DNA of 64,000 bases from Janthinobacterium sp. J1-1. Its GTDB lineage: Bacteria; Pseudomonadota; Gammaproteobacteria; Burkholderiales; Burkholderiaceae_D. Both the position numbers and the translations under genes were made by a program. The notes under the pieces are model-generated. The model did no database searches. It saw nothing but the letters and a program-made list of their open reading frames with translations, and was not told the DNA's origin. The stretch covers positions 186,001-250,000 of the forward strand of contig NZ_CP132339.1 of assembly GCF_030944405.1 (NCBI RefSeq), in the 5' to 3' direction. This document shows positions 28,712 to 37,625 of this stretch, one piece after another; positions within the stretch are counted from its first letter, which is position 1; each line of letters begins with the position of its first letter.

Positions 28712-29409
28712 ATATCCGCGGCAATGATCCGCTGCGCCAGAAGCTGGCGTCCGAATACGTGCTGGGCACCTTGAAGGGGGGCGCGCGGCGCCGTTTCGAA
28801 GGCTGGCTCTACAACGACGCCGACCTGCGCAATATCACGGCCGAATGGCGCCAGCGCCTGGAACCGATGGCCGAGTTCGCCACCCCGGTGGCGCCGCCCA
28901 AGCGCGTCTGGCAGCAGATCGAGCAGCGGCTGCACCTGGCGCAGGCGAAGCATGGCGGCTGGACACTGTGGCGCGAGTCGGTCTCGTTCTGGCGTTCGCT
29001 GGGCCTGGCCTCAAGCGCGATTGCCGCGCTGCTGGTGATCGTCATGTCGACGCAATTGATGAACACGCCGCAGATCAGCCATGTGGCGACCCTGATGGAC
29101 GAGAAATCGCAGACGGCCTTGCTGCTGACGGCCGACAGCCGCCACGACACGCTGGAAGTGCGCATGGTGGGCAATGCCCCGGTGCCGAGTGACAAGGATC
29201 TGGAACTGTGGGCCGTGCCGAAAAGCGGCAACCCGCGCTCGCTGGGCCTGCTGGCCGACAAGGGCAGCGTAAAGCTGGCCTTGTCCGACCGCGCGATCGG
29301 CAACGATGTGGCCCTGCTGGCCGTGACCCTGGAGCCGCGCGGCGGCTCGCCCGATCCGAATGGACCGACCGGGCCGATCTTGTATAAAGGTAATTGGGTA
29401 AGGTTGTAG
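28708..29409 (+). CDS. RskA-like anti-sigma factor
   Basis: 233 residues. The N-terminal ~90 residues form a cytoplasmic anti-sigma domain (LASEYVLGTLKGGARRRFEG), then one transmembrane helix (LGLASSAIAALLVIVMSTQL, about 105-124) and a periplasmic RskA_C domain (LELWAVPKSGNPRSLGLL, LAVTLEPRGGSP). It should hold the upstream sigma factor at the membrane until a periplasmic signal releases it. Translation is coupled to the sigma gene by a 4-bp overlap. Confidence 0.92.
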   Translation: MNIRGNDPLRQKLASEYVLGTLKGGARRRFEGWLYNDADLRNITAEWRQRLEPMAEFATPVAPPKRVWQQIEQRLHLAQAKHGGWTLWRESVSFWRSLGLASSAIAALLVIVMSTQLMNTPQISHVATLMDEKSQTALLLTADSRHDTLEVRMVGNAPVPSDKDLELWAVPKSGNPRSLGLLADKGSVKLALSDRAIGNDVALLAVTLEPRGGSPDPNGPTGPILYKGNWVRL

Positions 29410-29411
29410 CC

Positions 29412-29834
29412 TTATTTCGGATACAGAATCATCTGCGTGCAGCGAAACAGGGCCAGGGTCTTGCCGGTTTCCTTGCTTTTCACCACGGCGTCCCACACTT
29501 GCGTGTTGCGGCCCTTGTGCTCGACTTTCGCCGTGCAGACGATGGTGCCGTCGCGGGCCGTGCCCAGGTGGTTCGATTTCAGTTCGATGGTGGTGAAGTT
29601 GTTGGCGCCTTCGGGCAGGTTGGCGATGCAGCCATAGCCTGAAGCCGTGTCCGCCAGGGTCACCACGCTGCCGGCGTGCAGATAGCCGTTCGGCGCCAGC
29701 AAATGCGGCTGCACTGGCAGTTCGGCCGTCACCTGGCCGTCGCCGACGGAGGTGATGACAATGCCCAGGTGGCCGGGCAGGCGGCCGATGCCGCGCTGGT
29801 TCAATACTTCCAAGGTGATCTCGGGATTGCTCAT
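29412..29834 (-). CDS. PaaI-type hotdog-fold acyl-CoA thioesterase
   Basis: 140 residues from ATG 29834 (MSNPEITLEVLNQRGIGRLP). Hotdog fold with PNGYLHAGSVVTLADTASGY, the PaaI/YdiI active-site helix segment, and NFTTIELKSNHLGTARDGTI. The reading frame stays open far upstream but without homology there. It likely hydrolyses small acyl- or aryl-CoA esters in the cytoplasm; the substrate cannot be told. It is convergent with the anti-sigma gene (2-bp gap), with no terminator between them. Confidence 0.88.
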   Translation of the reverse strand: MSNPEITLEVLNQRGIGRLPGHLGIVITSVGDGQVTAELPVQPHLLAPNGYLHAGSVVTLADTASGYGCIANLPEGANNFTTIELKSNHLGTARDGTIVCTAKVEHKGRNTQVWDAVVKSKETGKTLALFRCTQMILYPK

Positions 29835-29966
29835 GGTTATCTTTCTTATAGGGTCAGAAACACTATGATGATAGCAACTTTCCCTTGCAACGGTATGTTG
29901 TGCCACTGCTTCATAAAGCAAATCAATTGCAACAGACGCTGACAACGATACCGTTTTCTTGCTACC

Positions 29967-30320
29967 ATGCGCCACATGTCCACCCGCCAACCACCTTGCA
30001 AGCCAGCTTATCAAGCGGCGTCCGCCTTCGCGCGCACGCCGTGGCAGCTGTGCGTGGCCCTGTTCAGTGCGCTGGCCCTGGTGTTCCTGCTGTCGACCGC
30101 CGCCTCGCATCTGCACAAGACCAGCCTGGACGCGGAAGAGTGCACGCTGTGCGCCACCGCCATCGACAAGGTGGCCGACCTTGCCGTGCCGCCGGCCCTC
30201 GTCGAGCCGCCGGCGCAATTGCTGCCGTATCGCTTGCTGGCCCTGCTGCCGGCGCTGCCCGCTCCCATTATCACCCTGCTGTTGCCGCCCGTGCGCGGCC
30301 CCCCGTCGACCTCGCTGTAG
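29967..30320 (+). CDS. Small membrane protein, DUF2946-like, paired with a TonB receptor
   Basis: 117 residues, ATG 29967 or 29976. One N-terminal membrane segment (LCVALFSALALVFLLSTA), followed by SHLHKTSLDAEECTLC, a His- and CxxC-containing stretch that could bind metal, and a Pro/Leu-rich C-terminus. Similar small proteins of the DUF2946 type are often found next to copper or other metal TonB receptors; the family match here is weak. The next gene, 90 bp downstream on the same strand, is a TonB-dependent receptor. Metal handling is a hypothesis only. Confidence 0.65.
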   Translation: MRHMSTRQPPCKPAYQAASAFARTPWQLCVALFSALALVFLLSTAASHLHKTSLDAEECTLCATAIDKVADLAVPPALVEPPAQLLPYRLLALLPALPAPIITLLLPPVRGPPSTSL

Positions 30321-30410
30321 TTCCCACGCTTTTACTTTTTTTCAGGCTGCCTTGCCGCGTCCACCGGGACCGCGCCATGCCGCCTGGCGTACACTATTTT
30401 GAGGTTCACC

Positions 30411-32546
30411 ATGCAACACACTCCACGCCTGAGCGCGCTGTCGCTCGCCATTGCCAGCCTGTTTGCCGTTTCCGCCCATGCCGATGAGGCAGCGCCGCAG
30501 GAGATGCAGACCGTCGAAGTCACCTCGGCCCACCTGCGCAGCGCGCGCATCGAGCTGTCGCCGAAAGTGGGCACCACCATCTACAGCATCGACAGCCATA
30601 TGGTCGACATGCTGGCCCAGGGCGACAACACGCCGTTCAATGAAGTGCTGCTGCGCCTGCCGGGCGTGTCGCAGGATTCGAAAGGCTCGGGCGCCCTGCA
30701 CGTGCGTGACGACCATGCGAACGTGCAATACCGCATCAATGGCGTGCAGCTGCCGGAAAGCATCAGCGGCTTCGGCCAGTCGATCGACACGCGGCTGATC
30801 GACAAGACCGATTTCATCACGGGCGCCTTGCCGGCCCAGTTCGGCCTGCGCACGGCCGGCATCGTCGATATCGAAACCAAGGAAGGCGGGCTGACACCAG
30901 GCGGACGGATCGGCATCCTGGTGGGCAGCCACAACCATATCGAACCGAGCGCCGAGTTTTTCGGCAGCGTCGGCAAGTTCAATTACTATTTGTCCGGCAG
31001 CTACCTGGGCAACTCGCTGGGCGTGGAAAACCCACAGGACACGCGCAATGCGCTGCACGACAAGACGCGCCAGAACAAATCGTTCGGCAATCTGTCGTAT
31101 TTCCTTGATGACAATACCCGCCTGGGCGCCATGTTCGGCACTTATAACGGCCGCTTCCAGATCCCGAACAATCCGGACCAGGCGCCCGGTTTCACCCTGG
31201 CCGGCCGCAGCGACGCGCAGGCTGGCACCTCGACCCTGCCATCGTCGCAGCTCGATGAAAACCAGCGCGAAGTGAACCGCTTCGTGGTGCTGTCGCTGCA
31301 AAAAAGCCTGGGCGACCTCAACTACCAAGTCTCCGCCTTCCACCAGTATTCGCAATTGCACTTCACGCCCGATTCGATTGGCGACCTGATCTACAACGGC
31401 GTGGCTTCGGATTCACGCCGTTCGAACAGCGCTTCCGGTGCCCAGTTTGACATCAGCTACAAAGTGCACCAGGACCACACCTTGCGCGCCGGCCTGGCCT
31501 ACACGCGCCAGAAAACGGCCAGCGACAATACGGTGGGTGTATTCCCGGCCGATGACAACGGACAGACCTCCACCACACCGGTCACCATCGTCGACAACAG
31601 CGGCAAGACCGGTACCCTGTCCAGCTTTTACCTGCAGGATGAATGGCATATCAGCAAACCGCTGACCCTGAACTACGGCGCGCGCTTCGACAAGGTTTCG
31701 GCCTATACCAGCGAACAGCAATGGAGTCCGCGCGTCAACCTGGCCTACCAGCTGGCGCCAGGCACGGCCTTGCACGCCGGCTACTCGCGCTACTTCACGC
31801 CGCCACCGCAGGAACTGGCCGCGCAGGGCAGCATCGACCTGTATGCGAACACGACGAATGCGCCGGAAATCGCCACCTCGGACAACGTCAAGGCCGAGCG
31901 TACCCACTATTACGATATCGGCATCAGCCACCAGGTCAACTCGAAACTGACCTTGACGGCCGACGCCTACTACAAGAAGATCAGCAACCTGCTCGACGAA
32001 GGCCAGTTCGGCCAGGCGCTGATCCTCACGCCGTTCAACTACGCCGAAGGGTATGCCAAGGGCCTGGAATTGTCGGCCATCTACAGCGAGAAAGACTGGG
32101 GCCTGTTCCTGAACGCCAGCACGCAAAAGGCGCAGGGCCGCAATATCAATTCCGGCCAGGCCCTGTTCGGCGCCGATGAGGTGGCGTATATCAAGAACAA
32201 CTATGTCTTCCTCGACCACGACCAGACCTACACCATGTCCGGTGGCGGCCATTATCACTTCGGCGATTCGCAAGTAAGCGCTGACTTCCTGTACGGCAGC
32301 GGCCTGCGCATGACACCGGACGGCGGCGCACCGAATTCCGGCCACCTGCCGCATTACTTCACGGTCAATACCGCGCTGACGCACACCTGGAAAAACACGC
32401 CGCTGGGCAAGGTGGAAGGCCGCCTGGCGCTGATCAACCTGTTCGACAAATCGTATCTGCTGCGCGATGGTTCCGGCGTCGGCGTCGGCGCGCCGCAATA
32501 TGGCGCACGCCGCAGCTTGTACGCTGGCCTGTCGACCAGTTTCTAA
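30411..32546 (+). CDS. TonB-dependent outer-membrane receptor
   Basis: 711 residues from ATG 30411 (MQHTPRLSALSLAIASLFAV), with a signal peptide cut near SAHADEA. A TonB-box-like QTVEVTSA follows, then the plug domain (VLLRLPGVSQDSKGSGALHV, YRINGVQLPESISG) and a ~550-residue 22-strand barrel ending in the canonical C-terminal aromatic (GLSTSF). The ligand is unknown; the small His/Cys membrane protein upstream hints at a metal. There is no Fur/Zur box that I can recognise in the 90-bp leader. Confidence 0.9.
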   Translation: MQHTPRLSALSLAIASLFAVSAHADEAAPQEMQTVEVTSAHLRSARIELSPKVGTTIYSIDSHMVDMLAQGDNTPFNEVLLRLPGVSQDSKGSGALHVRDDHANVQYRINGVQLPESISGFGQSIDTRLIDKTDFITGALPAQFGLRTAGIVDIETKEGGLTPGGRIGILVGSHNHIEPSAEFFGSVGKFNYYLSGSYLGNSLGVENPQDTRNALHDKTRQNKSFGNLSYFLDDNTRLGAMFGTYNGRFQIPNNPDQAPGFTLAGRSDAQAGTSTLPSSQLDENQREVNRFVVLSLQKSLGDLNYQVSAFHQYSQLHFTPDSIGDLIYNGVASDSRRSNSASGAQFDISYKVHQDHTLRAGLAYTRQKTASDNTVGVFPADDNGQTSTTPVTIVDNSGKTGTLSSFYLQDEWHISKPLTLNYGARFDKVSAYTSEQQWSPRVNLAYQLAPGTALHAGYSRYFTPPPQELAAQGSIDLYANTTNAPEIATSDNVKAERTHYYDIGISHQVNSKLTLTADAYYKKISNLLDEGQFGQALILTPFNYAEGYAKGLELSAIYSEKDWGLFLNASTQKAQGRNINSGQALFGADEVAYIKNNYVFLDHDQTYTMSGGGHYHFGDSQVSADFLYGSGLRMTPDGGAPNSGHLPHYFTVNTALTHTWKNTPLGKVEGRLALINLFDKSYLLRDGSGVGVGAPQYGARRSLYAGLSTSF

Positions 32547-32747
32547 CACCAGACCAAACCTACTGCGCGGCGCGATTTGCGGCCTCCGATGCTCACTACC
32601 TCGGCGGCCCCGTGCATTCGCACAGCTCCGCTTCTCAGCCACAACTCGCTGCCGCTCGCTACGGTTTTGTCCGGCGTTATGTTCTAAAGAGTTACGTGCG
32701 AAGACAGCGGCCGGGAGCAACGCCTGCCGCTGTCGGTTGCCGTGGCT
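32547..32747. other. 201-bp intergenic spacer after the TonB receptor
   Basis: No gene is seen. The stretch is convergent space between the receptor (plus) and ung (minus). A 9-bp perfect inverted repeat GACAGCGGC/GCCGCTGTC (32703-32711, 32726-32734) lies just downstream of the ung stop and may be a weak terminator lacking a T-tract. The first half (32550-32680) has a composition suggestive of a dispersed repeat, which only a genome search could show. Confidence 0.4.
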
Positions 32748-33410
32748 TCAGCCCCAGATGATCGGCTGCTGGCCGTTTTCCTGCAAATAGGCATTGGCCT
32801 GGCTGAACGGCTTGCTGCCGAAAAAACCCCGGTGCGCGGACAGCGGCGACGGGTGCGGCGAAGTCAATACCTTGTGCTTGCCTTCGTCGATCAGCGCGCG
32901 CTTGGCGATCGCATACGCTCCCCACAAAATGAAGACGACGCCTTCGCGCTCCTGCGACAGATGGCGGATCGCGCTGTCGGTCAGCTTTTCCCAGCCCTTG
33001 CCCGCGTGCGAACCGGCCGCGCCCGAGCGCACCGTCAACACGCTGTTGAGCAAAAACACGCCTTGCCCGGCCCAGTCGGTCAAGTCCGTGCTGGTGCGCG
33101 CGACGCCGATATCGCTTTTCAATTCCTTGAAGATATTTTGCAAGCTGGGCTGAGAGCGGGTGCCCTCGGGAATCGAAAAGCACAAGCCCATGGCCGCGCC
33201 CGGCGTGTGATACGGGTCCTGTCCCAGGATCACCACCTTGACCTGCTCGAACGGCGCCAGGTCGAATGCCCGGAAGATCGCTTTACCGGCCGGGAAGCAC
33301 GGTCCCGCCGCATATTCTTCCTTGACGAACGCCGCCAGAGTGGCCCACCAGGGCTGCTCGAATTCGGCCTGCAGCCGCTGCTTCCAGGATTCCTCGATAC
33401 GTACTTCCAT
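32748..33410 (-). CDS. ung: Uracil-DNA glycosylase, family 1
   Basis: 220 residues. Catalytic water-activating loop VVILGQDPYHTPGAAMGLCF, the uracil-binding FLLNSVLTVR, and the DNA-intercalating HPSPLSAHRGFFGSKPF are all intact. It removes uracil from DNA as the first step of base excision repair. The gene is monocistronic, with the YoeB/YefM pair 89 bp upstream on the same strand. Confidence 0.97.
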   Translation of the reverse strand: MEVRIEESWKQRLQAEFEQPWWATLAAFVKEEYAAGPCFPAGKAIFRAFDLAPFEQVKVVILGQDPYHTPGAAMGLCFSIPEGTRSQPSLQNIFKELKSDIGVARTSTDLTDWAGQGVFLLNSVLTVRSGAAGSHAGKGWEKLTDSAIRHLSQEREGVVFILWGAYAIAKRALIDEGKHKVLTSPHPSPLSAHRGFFGSKPFSQANAYLQENGQQPIIWG

Positions 33411-33499
33411 GCTTTACCTCATTAATATGTTGAAGAACATCATGGGCAAAGTATAACGGCGGCAAGACCGGGCGGCGTTACCGTTGCCAATGGCAACAC

Positions 33500-33805
33500 T
33501 TACTTTTCGTCATAGTGATAGCGGCAGGCAGCGACATAGATGCAGCCACCATCGGGCAAATACACCAGCCGATGCTGACGGTCGATGCGGCGCGACCAGA
33601 AGCCGGTCAGGTCGCCTTTCAAGGGTTCCGGTTTGCCGATGCCCTTGAACGGATCGGCCAGGCAGCCATCGATCAGTTCATTGATGCGCTGGACGATTTT
33701 CGGATCGGCGCCTTGCCAGTACAGATAATCTTCCCAGCCATGATCGGACCAGGCCAGTACGGCATTGCCGCCTTGCTGCTTGTTCTCAGCCTTCTTGTTT
33801 TTCAT
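33500..33805 (-). CDS. yoeB: YoeB-family mRNA endoribonuclease toxin
   Basis: 101 residues from ATG 33805; YoeB is usually ~84, so there is a basic, Lys/Gln-rich N-terminal extension (MKNKKAENKQQ) before the core LAWSDHGWEDYLYWQ. Core signatures: INELIDGCLADPFKGIGKPE, LTGFWSRRIDRQHRLVY and AACRYHY, with the catalytic Glu/Arg/His set (E in GKPEPLK, R in SRRID, C-terminal His). It cleaves mRNA at the ribosome A site. The start overlaps the antitoxin gene by 20 bp. A shorter start near the core has no ATG. Confidence 0.92.
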   Translation of the reverse strand: MKNKKAENKQQGGNAVLAWSDHGWEDYLYWQGADPKIVQRINELIDGCLADPFKGIGKPEPLKGDLTGFWSRRIDRQHRLVYLPDGGCIYVAACRYHYDEK

Positions 33806-34055
33806 GGCGCAGCAATTCACGGGCCTTGGCTTTGCCAGCCTTGATCTGCGCCACCGACGCCATCAGGCGGCTGGCGTTCTTGGCAGTCCCCAGCAGGTAC
33901 AACGTTTCTTCCATGCTGTTGTAGTCGGCCAGGGACAACATCACCACATGCTCGCCATTGACCCGCGTGATCACGGTCGGCTGATGGTCATTGCAAACGT
34001 CGTCCATCACGCTTTTCAAGCCCGCGCGCGCTTCGCTGAAAGTGAGAATATTCAT
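33786..34055 (-). CDS. yefM: YefM-family (Phd/YefM) antitoxin
   Basis: 89 residues. The N-terminal Phd/YefM DNA-binding domain starts MNILTFSEARAGLKSVMDDV and continues PTVITRVNGEHVVMLSLADY, followed by a toxin-binding tail (YLLGTAKNASRLMASV). It neutralises YoeB and represses the operon. The upstream region has two TGTACA-type repeats 12 bp apart, the known YefM-YoeB operator layout. Confidence 0.94.
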   Translation of the reverse strand: MNILTFSEARAGLKSVMDDVCNDHQPTVITRVNGEHVVMLSLADYNSMEETLYLLGTAKNASRLMASVAQIKAGKAKARELLRHEKQEG

Positions 34056-34114
34056 GTTGAATCGTTGCCTCCGTGGTTATGCCTGAGCGACAATCGCCCA
34101 TCACTCTTGAAATA

Positions 34115-34143
34115 ATTGTACAGGATCTTGTACTTTACTTCAA
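34115..34143 (-). promoter_or_regulatory. YefM-YoeB promoter and TGTACA operator
   Basis: Motifs TGTACA (34117-34122) and TGTACT (34129-34134) are centred 12 bp apart. On the minus strand a -35 TTGAAG (34143-34138) and a -10 TACAAT (34120-34115), spaced 17 bp, coincide with them, so repressor binding would cover the promoter. The core TGTACA and 12-bp spacing match what is established for the E. coli yefM operator. The antitoxin ATG is ~60 nt downstream. Confidence 0.78.
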
Positions 34144-34151
34144 AGAGGCGT

Positions 34152-34182
34152 AAAAAAGCCGCCCGGCTTGCGCGGGGCGGCT
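34152..34182 (-). terminator. Intrinsic terminator after lipA
   Basis: Minus-strand stem AGCCGCCC/GGGCGGCT (34182-34175 and 34164-34157) with a 10-nt loop, followed by a T-run (34157-34152). It lies 21 bp past the lipA stop, and only ~10 bp before the yefM promoter. Confidence 0.88.
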
Positions 34183-34203
34183 CGATCTGGTTGTTGCCGG
34201 TGC

Positions 34204-35220
34204 TTAGTTATTCAGCGCCGACTCCACCCCAGCCATATGCGCCTGCTCATCCGCGTGGTACGAGCTGCGCACCATGGCGCCGATGGCGGCGTGGGTGAAG
34301 CCCATCTTGTAGGCTTCTTCTTCGAACATCTTGAACACGTCCGGGTGCACGTAGCGGCGTACCGGCAGGTGGCTGTTCGATGGCGCCAGGTATTGGCCGA
34401 TGGTCAGCATGTCGATGTCGTGCTCGCGCATGTCGCGCATGACTTGCAGGATTTCCTCGTCCGTCTCGCCCAGGCCGACCATGATGCCGGACTTGGTTTT
34501 CACGTCCGGGTACATGGCCTTGAAGTCCTTCAGCAGTTTCAGCGAATGCATGTAGTCCGAACCGGGGCGCGCTTCCTTGTACAGGCGCGGCGCGGTTTCC
34601 AGATTGTGGTTCATCACGTCCGGCAAGCCATCCTTGAACAGGTTCAGGGCTTTTTCCAGGCGGCCGCGGAAGTCGGGCACCAGTACTTCGATGCGGGTGT
34701 TGGGCGACAGGGCGCGCGTTTGCTGGATGCACTCGACGAAGTGGCCGGCGCCGCCGTCGCGCAGGTCGTCGCGGTCGACCGAGGTGATCACGACGTAGTT
34801 CAGGCGCAGCTTGGCGATGGTTTTCGACAGGTTGGCCGGCTCTTCCTTGTCCAGCGGATCAGGGCGGCCGTGGCCGACGTCGCAGAACGGGCAGCGGCGC
34901 GTGCACTTGTCGCCCATGATCATGAAGGTGGCGGTGCCCTTGCCGAAGCATTCGCCGATATTCGGGCAGCTGGCTTCTTCGCACACGGTCACCAGCTTGT
35001 TTTCGCGCAGGATGTCCTTGATTTCATAGAAGCGGGTCGAGGCGGAAGCGGCCTTGACGCGGATCCAGTCCGGCTTTTTCAGGCGCTCGACTTGCTCGAT
35101 CGGAATGATCTTGATCGGGATGCGCGAGGTCTTGCTGGCGCCTTTTTGCTTTTCGCTCGGGTTGTAGACGGGAGCGGCGGTGGCTACGGGGGCGGTGCTG
35201 GAAATGGTCTCAGAAGTCAT
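34204..35220 (-). CDS. lipA: Lipoyl synthase (radical SAM)
   Basis: 338 residues from ATG 35220 ([11 protein letters not shown]), preceded by AAGGG; an alternative ATG at 35265 overlaps the lipB stop and would add 15 residues. Auxiliary cluster [13 protein letters not shown], radical-SAM cluster [14 protein letters not shown], and the C-terminal RSSYHADEQ Ser ligand are all present. It inserts sulphur at C6 and C8 of octanoyl groups on lipoyl domains. It lies directly downstream of lipB and is closed by a terminator. Confidence 0.96.
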   Translation of the reverse strand: MTSETISSTAPVATAAPVYNPSEKQKGASKTSRIPIKIIPIEQVERLKKPDWIRVKAASASTRFYEIKDILRENKLVTVCEEASCPNIGECFGKGTATFMIMGDKCTRRCPFCDVGHGRPDPLDKEEPANLSKTIAKLRLNYVVITSVDRDDLRDGGAGHFVECIQQTRALSPNTRIEVLVPDFRGRLEKALNLFKDGLPDVMNHNLETAPRLYKEARPGSDYMHSLKLLKDFKAMYPDVKTKSGIMVGLGETDEEILQVMRDMREHDIDMLTIGQYLAPSNSHLPVRRYVHPDVFKMFEEEAYKMGFTHAAIGAMVRSSYHADEQAHMAGVESALNN

Positions 35221-35257
35221 GGCTGCGAGCCCTTGGGGGGCATGTTGGTTTGTTTGC

Positions 35258-35956
35258 TCAGGCATCCGCTGCCTGAGGCGCGCCTGCGGCGCTCTGCTGT
35301 ACATCGAGTAATTCGGTCAGTTCACGGGCCAGCGCGTGCTGCACGCCGGCCAGCGGGGCGTCCACGCCCATGCTGCGCATGTCGACCGTTTTCAGCCCGG
35401 AATAGCCGCAAGGGTTAATCCAGGAAAACGGCGCCAGGTCCATCGCCACATTGAGCGACACGCCATGGTAGGTGCAGCCGTTGCCGCGCACTTTCAAGCC
35501 CAGCGCAGCGATCTTCGCACCCTTGTCGGGTCCACCGGCGATATAGATGCCGGGCGCGCCATCGATGCGCTCGCCTGCAAGATTATACGCCGCCAGCACA
35601 TTGATGATGGCCTGCTCGATTTTATGCACGAACTGGCGCGCATACAGCTTGCCGCCCGGCTTGTTGCGGCGCAGGTCCATCAGCAAATAAATCACCACCT
35701 GGCCGGGGCCGTGGAAAGTCACTTCGCCGCCGCGGTCGGTCTGCACCACCGGAATCGCCTCGGCGCCGGCCAGCAAATGGCCACGGTCGGCCGCCAAGCC
35801 CAATGTAAATACGGGCGGGTGCTCGACGATCCACAGTTCGTCGCGCGTTTCCGTCGTGCGCGCGTCGGTGAACGCGCGCATGGCGGCAAAGGTCGGCTCG
35901 TAATCGACGCGGCCCAGCTCGCGGATCAGGGCCGCTTCGGTTCGGGTGGTGGTCAT
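35258..35956 (-). CDS. lipB: Octanoyl-[acyl-carrier-protein]:protein N-octanoyltransferase
   Basis: 232 residues. LipB signatures: [54 protein letters not shown] and the catalytic Cys in INPCGYSGL with its partner Lys in GAKIAALG. It transfers octanoate from ACP to lipoyl domains for LipA. The usual upstream partner ybeD is 2.9 kb away, separated by a divergent regulator/pump pair. Confidence 0.96.
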   Translation of the reverse strand: MTTTRTEAALIRELGRVDYEPTFAAMRAFTDARTTETRDELWIVEHPPVFTLGLAADRGHLLAGAEAIPVVQTDRGGEVTFHGPGQVVIYLLMDLRRNKPGGKLYARQFVHKIEQAIINVLAAYNLAGERIDGAPGIYIAGGPDKGAKIAALGLKVRGNGCTYHGVSLNVAMDLAPFSWINPCGYSGLKTVDMRSMGVDAPLAGVQHALARELTELLDVQQSAAGAPQAADA

Positions 35957-36046
35957 GACAGATTCTGTGGTCGGCTGCCGGCGCGGGTGGACGCTGCGGC
36001 GAAGCCGTGATTATACCGCCACCGGGGGGCGAGGGCGGGCCATGGC

Positions 36047-37498
36047 TCAGATCTGCAACAACAACTGCGCCAATTGCGGCGCCGCCAGCCGGATCTGCGC
36101 GCCGCTCAGGGCCGTGTAGCCGACCAGCACGGCCGGCGGCAAACGCGCCTGCTGGCAAAATTCGCCCAGCCCCTGCAGCGCCAGCCCTGCCTGCGCGGCG
36201 CGCGCGCAGAAGGCCGCTTCATCGCTGCCGGGCTGCAGCCACAGCACGAAATGAAAACCGGCTTGCTGGCCGGAGATGCTGTAGCGGCCGGGCGCCAGTT
36301 GTTCCAGGCAGGCCAGCAGCACGTCGCGCCGCTCCTTGTAGGCCAGGCGCGCCTGGCGCAGATGGCGCACGAAGGCGCTTTCCTCCATCCAGGCGGCCAG
36401 CGCCAGCTGGTCGGTCATGCCCACCGAGCGGCCCGTCAGCTGCAAGGTGCGCAGCAGCAGCGGACGCAAGCCGGGCGGCAGCACCATGAAACCCAGGCGC
36501 AGCCCGGCGAACAGGGTCTTGTTGAAGCTGCCGCAATAGATCACGCGCTGGTACTGGTCCAGCGATTTGAGGGCCGCCAGCGGCGCGCTGTGGTAATTGA
36601 ATTCGCTGTCGTAGTCGTCTTCCACCACCCAGGCGCCATGATTGCTGGCCCAGTCGAGCAGCGCCAGGCGGCGCGTGACGGACATGGTCACGCCCAGCGG
36701 CGACTGGTGTGCCGGCGTGACATATACCAGGCTGGCGTCGGCATGCGCCTGCAGGGCGGCGCAATCGATGCCTTCGGCGTCGACGGCAATATCGACGGGA
36801 GCGGCGCCGGCCAGGGTGAACAGGGTGCGCGCGGCCGGGTAGCCGGGGTCTTCCAGGCAGACCTTGTCGCCCGGACGCACGGTGGCGCGCGCGATCAGGT
36901 CGAGCGCATGGCGGATGCCGGTGGTGATCACGATATCCTGCGGGTCGCAGCGGATGCCGCGGTACTTGGCCAGGTAGTCGGCCAGTTGCCGGCGCAACTC
37001 GGACGCGCCGGCCGGGTCGGCGCTGCACAGTTGACCCGGCGTGGCGGCGGCCAGCGCCCTGGCCGCGCAGCGCGACCAGGAGGCGGTCGAAAACAGGGCC
37101 GCGTCGGCGCGCCGGGCCACGAAGGGCAGGCCGTCCCGCACGCCGGTGTCCAGCGCGGGCGCAGGGGCGACGGCTTGAGTGCCGGGCAGATCGAAGCCCG
37201 CCATCAGGAAGCGTTCCGGCACCACCGCGCACACGCGCGTGCCGGAACCGGGCACGCGCGTCACATAGGCTTCCGCATGCAGGCGGTCGAACACGGTTTC
37301 GATGGTGCCGCGCGACAGTTCCCAGCACGCGGCCAGGACCCGGCTGGACGGCAGGCGGCTGCCGGCCGGCAAGACCTTGCCGAGGATGGCTGCGCGCAGC
37401 GCTTCATACGCGCCATCCTGCTTGCTGATGCCCGGATTGTCGAGCCAGCTGGTAGGGCGTGGCAACTCCAGGGCTAGCGGTAATTTTCCTCGCGGCAT
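36047..37498 (-). CDS. MocR/PdxR-type regulator: GntR winged helix fused to aminotransferase fold
   Basis: 483 residues. N-terminal GntR winged helix (about 25-95: GAYEALRAAILGKVLPAGSR, LAACWELSRGTIETVFDRL), then a fold-type I aminotransferase domain with VVEDDYDSEFNYH and the PLP lysine in YCGSFNKTLFAGLRL. Such proteins sense PLP or an amino compound and often control a divergent gene. Here the divergent neighbour is a Bcr-type efflux pump. Direct repeats GTCCAA (37507-37512, 37516-37521) lie just upstream of its start. Confidence 0.92.
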   Translation of the reverse strand: MPRGKLPLALELPRPTSWLDNPGISKQDGAYEALRAAILGKVLPAGSRLPSSRVLAACWELSRGTIETVFDRLHAEAYVTRVPGSGTRVCAVVPERFLMAGFDLPGTQAVAPAPALDTGVRDGLPFVARRADAALFSTASWSRCAARALAAATPGQLCSADPAGASELRRQLADYLAKYRGIRCDPQDIVITTGIRHALDLIARATVRPGDKVCLEDPGYPAARTLFTLAGAAPVDIAVDAEGIDCAALQAHADASLVYVTPAHQSPLGVTMSVTRRLALLDWASNHGAWVVEDDYDSEFNYHSAPLAALKSLDQYQRVIYCGSFNKTLFAGLRLGFMVLPPGLRPLLLRTLQLTGRSVGMTDQLALAAWMEESAFVRHLRQARLAYKERRDVLLACLEQLAPGRYSISGQQAGFHFVLWLQPGSDEAAFCARAAQAGLALQGLGEFCQQARLPPAVLVGYTALSGAQIRLAAPQLAQLLLQI

Positions 37499-37506
37499 AG
37501 GTAACT

Positions 37507-37521
37507 GTCCAAGTGGTCCAA
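37507..37521. promoter_or_regulatory. Candidate MocR operator (direct repeats)
   Basis: GTCCAA-GTG-GTCCAA, a 9-bp-period direct repeat, lies 9 bp upstream of the MocR start, in the shared intergenic region with the efflux pump. MocR-type regulators are known to use direct repeats. The repeat is short, so it is tentative. Confidence 0.35.
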
Positions 37522-37625
37522 TGATTTTTCGTGTTAATGGCTCTTCGCATTACACCACAACCATTTTACTCTCACCGTTCTGGTGCGCCAGCCCTGGCGC
37601 ATCACTTTTTTGTATTGTGGACAAC

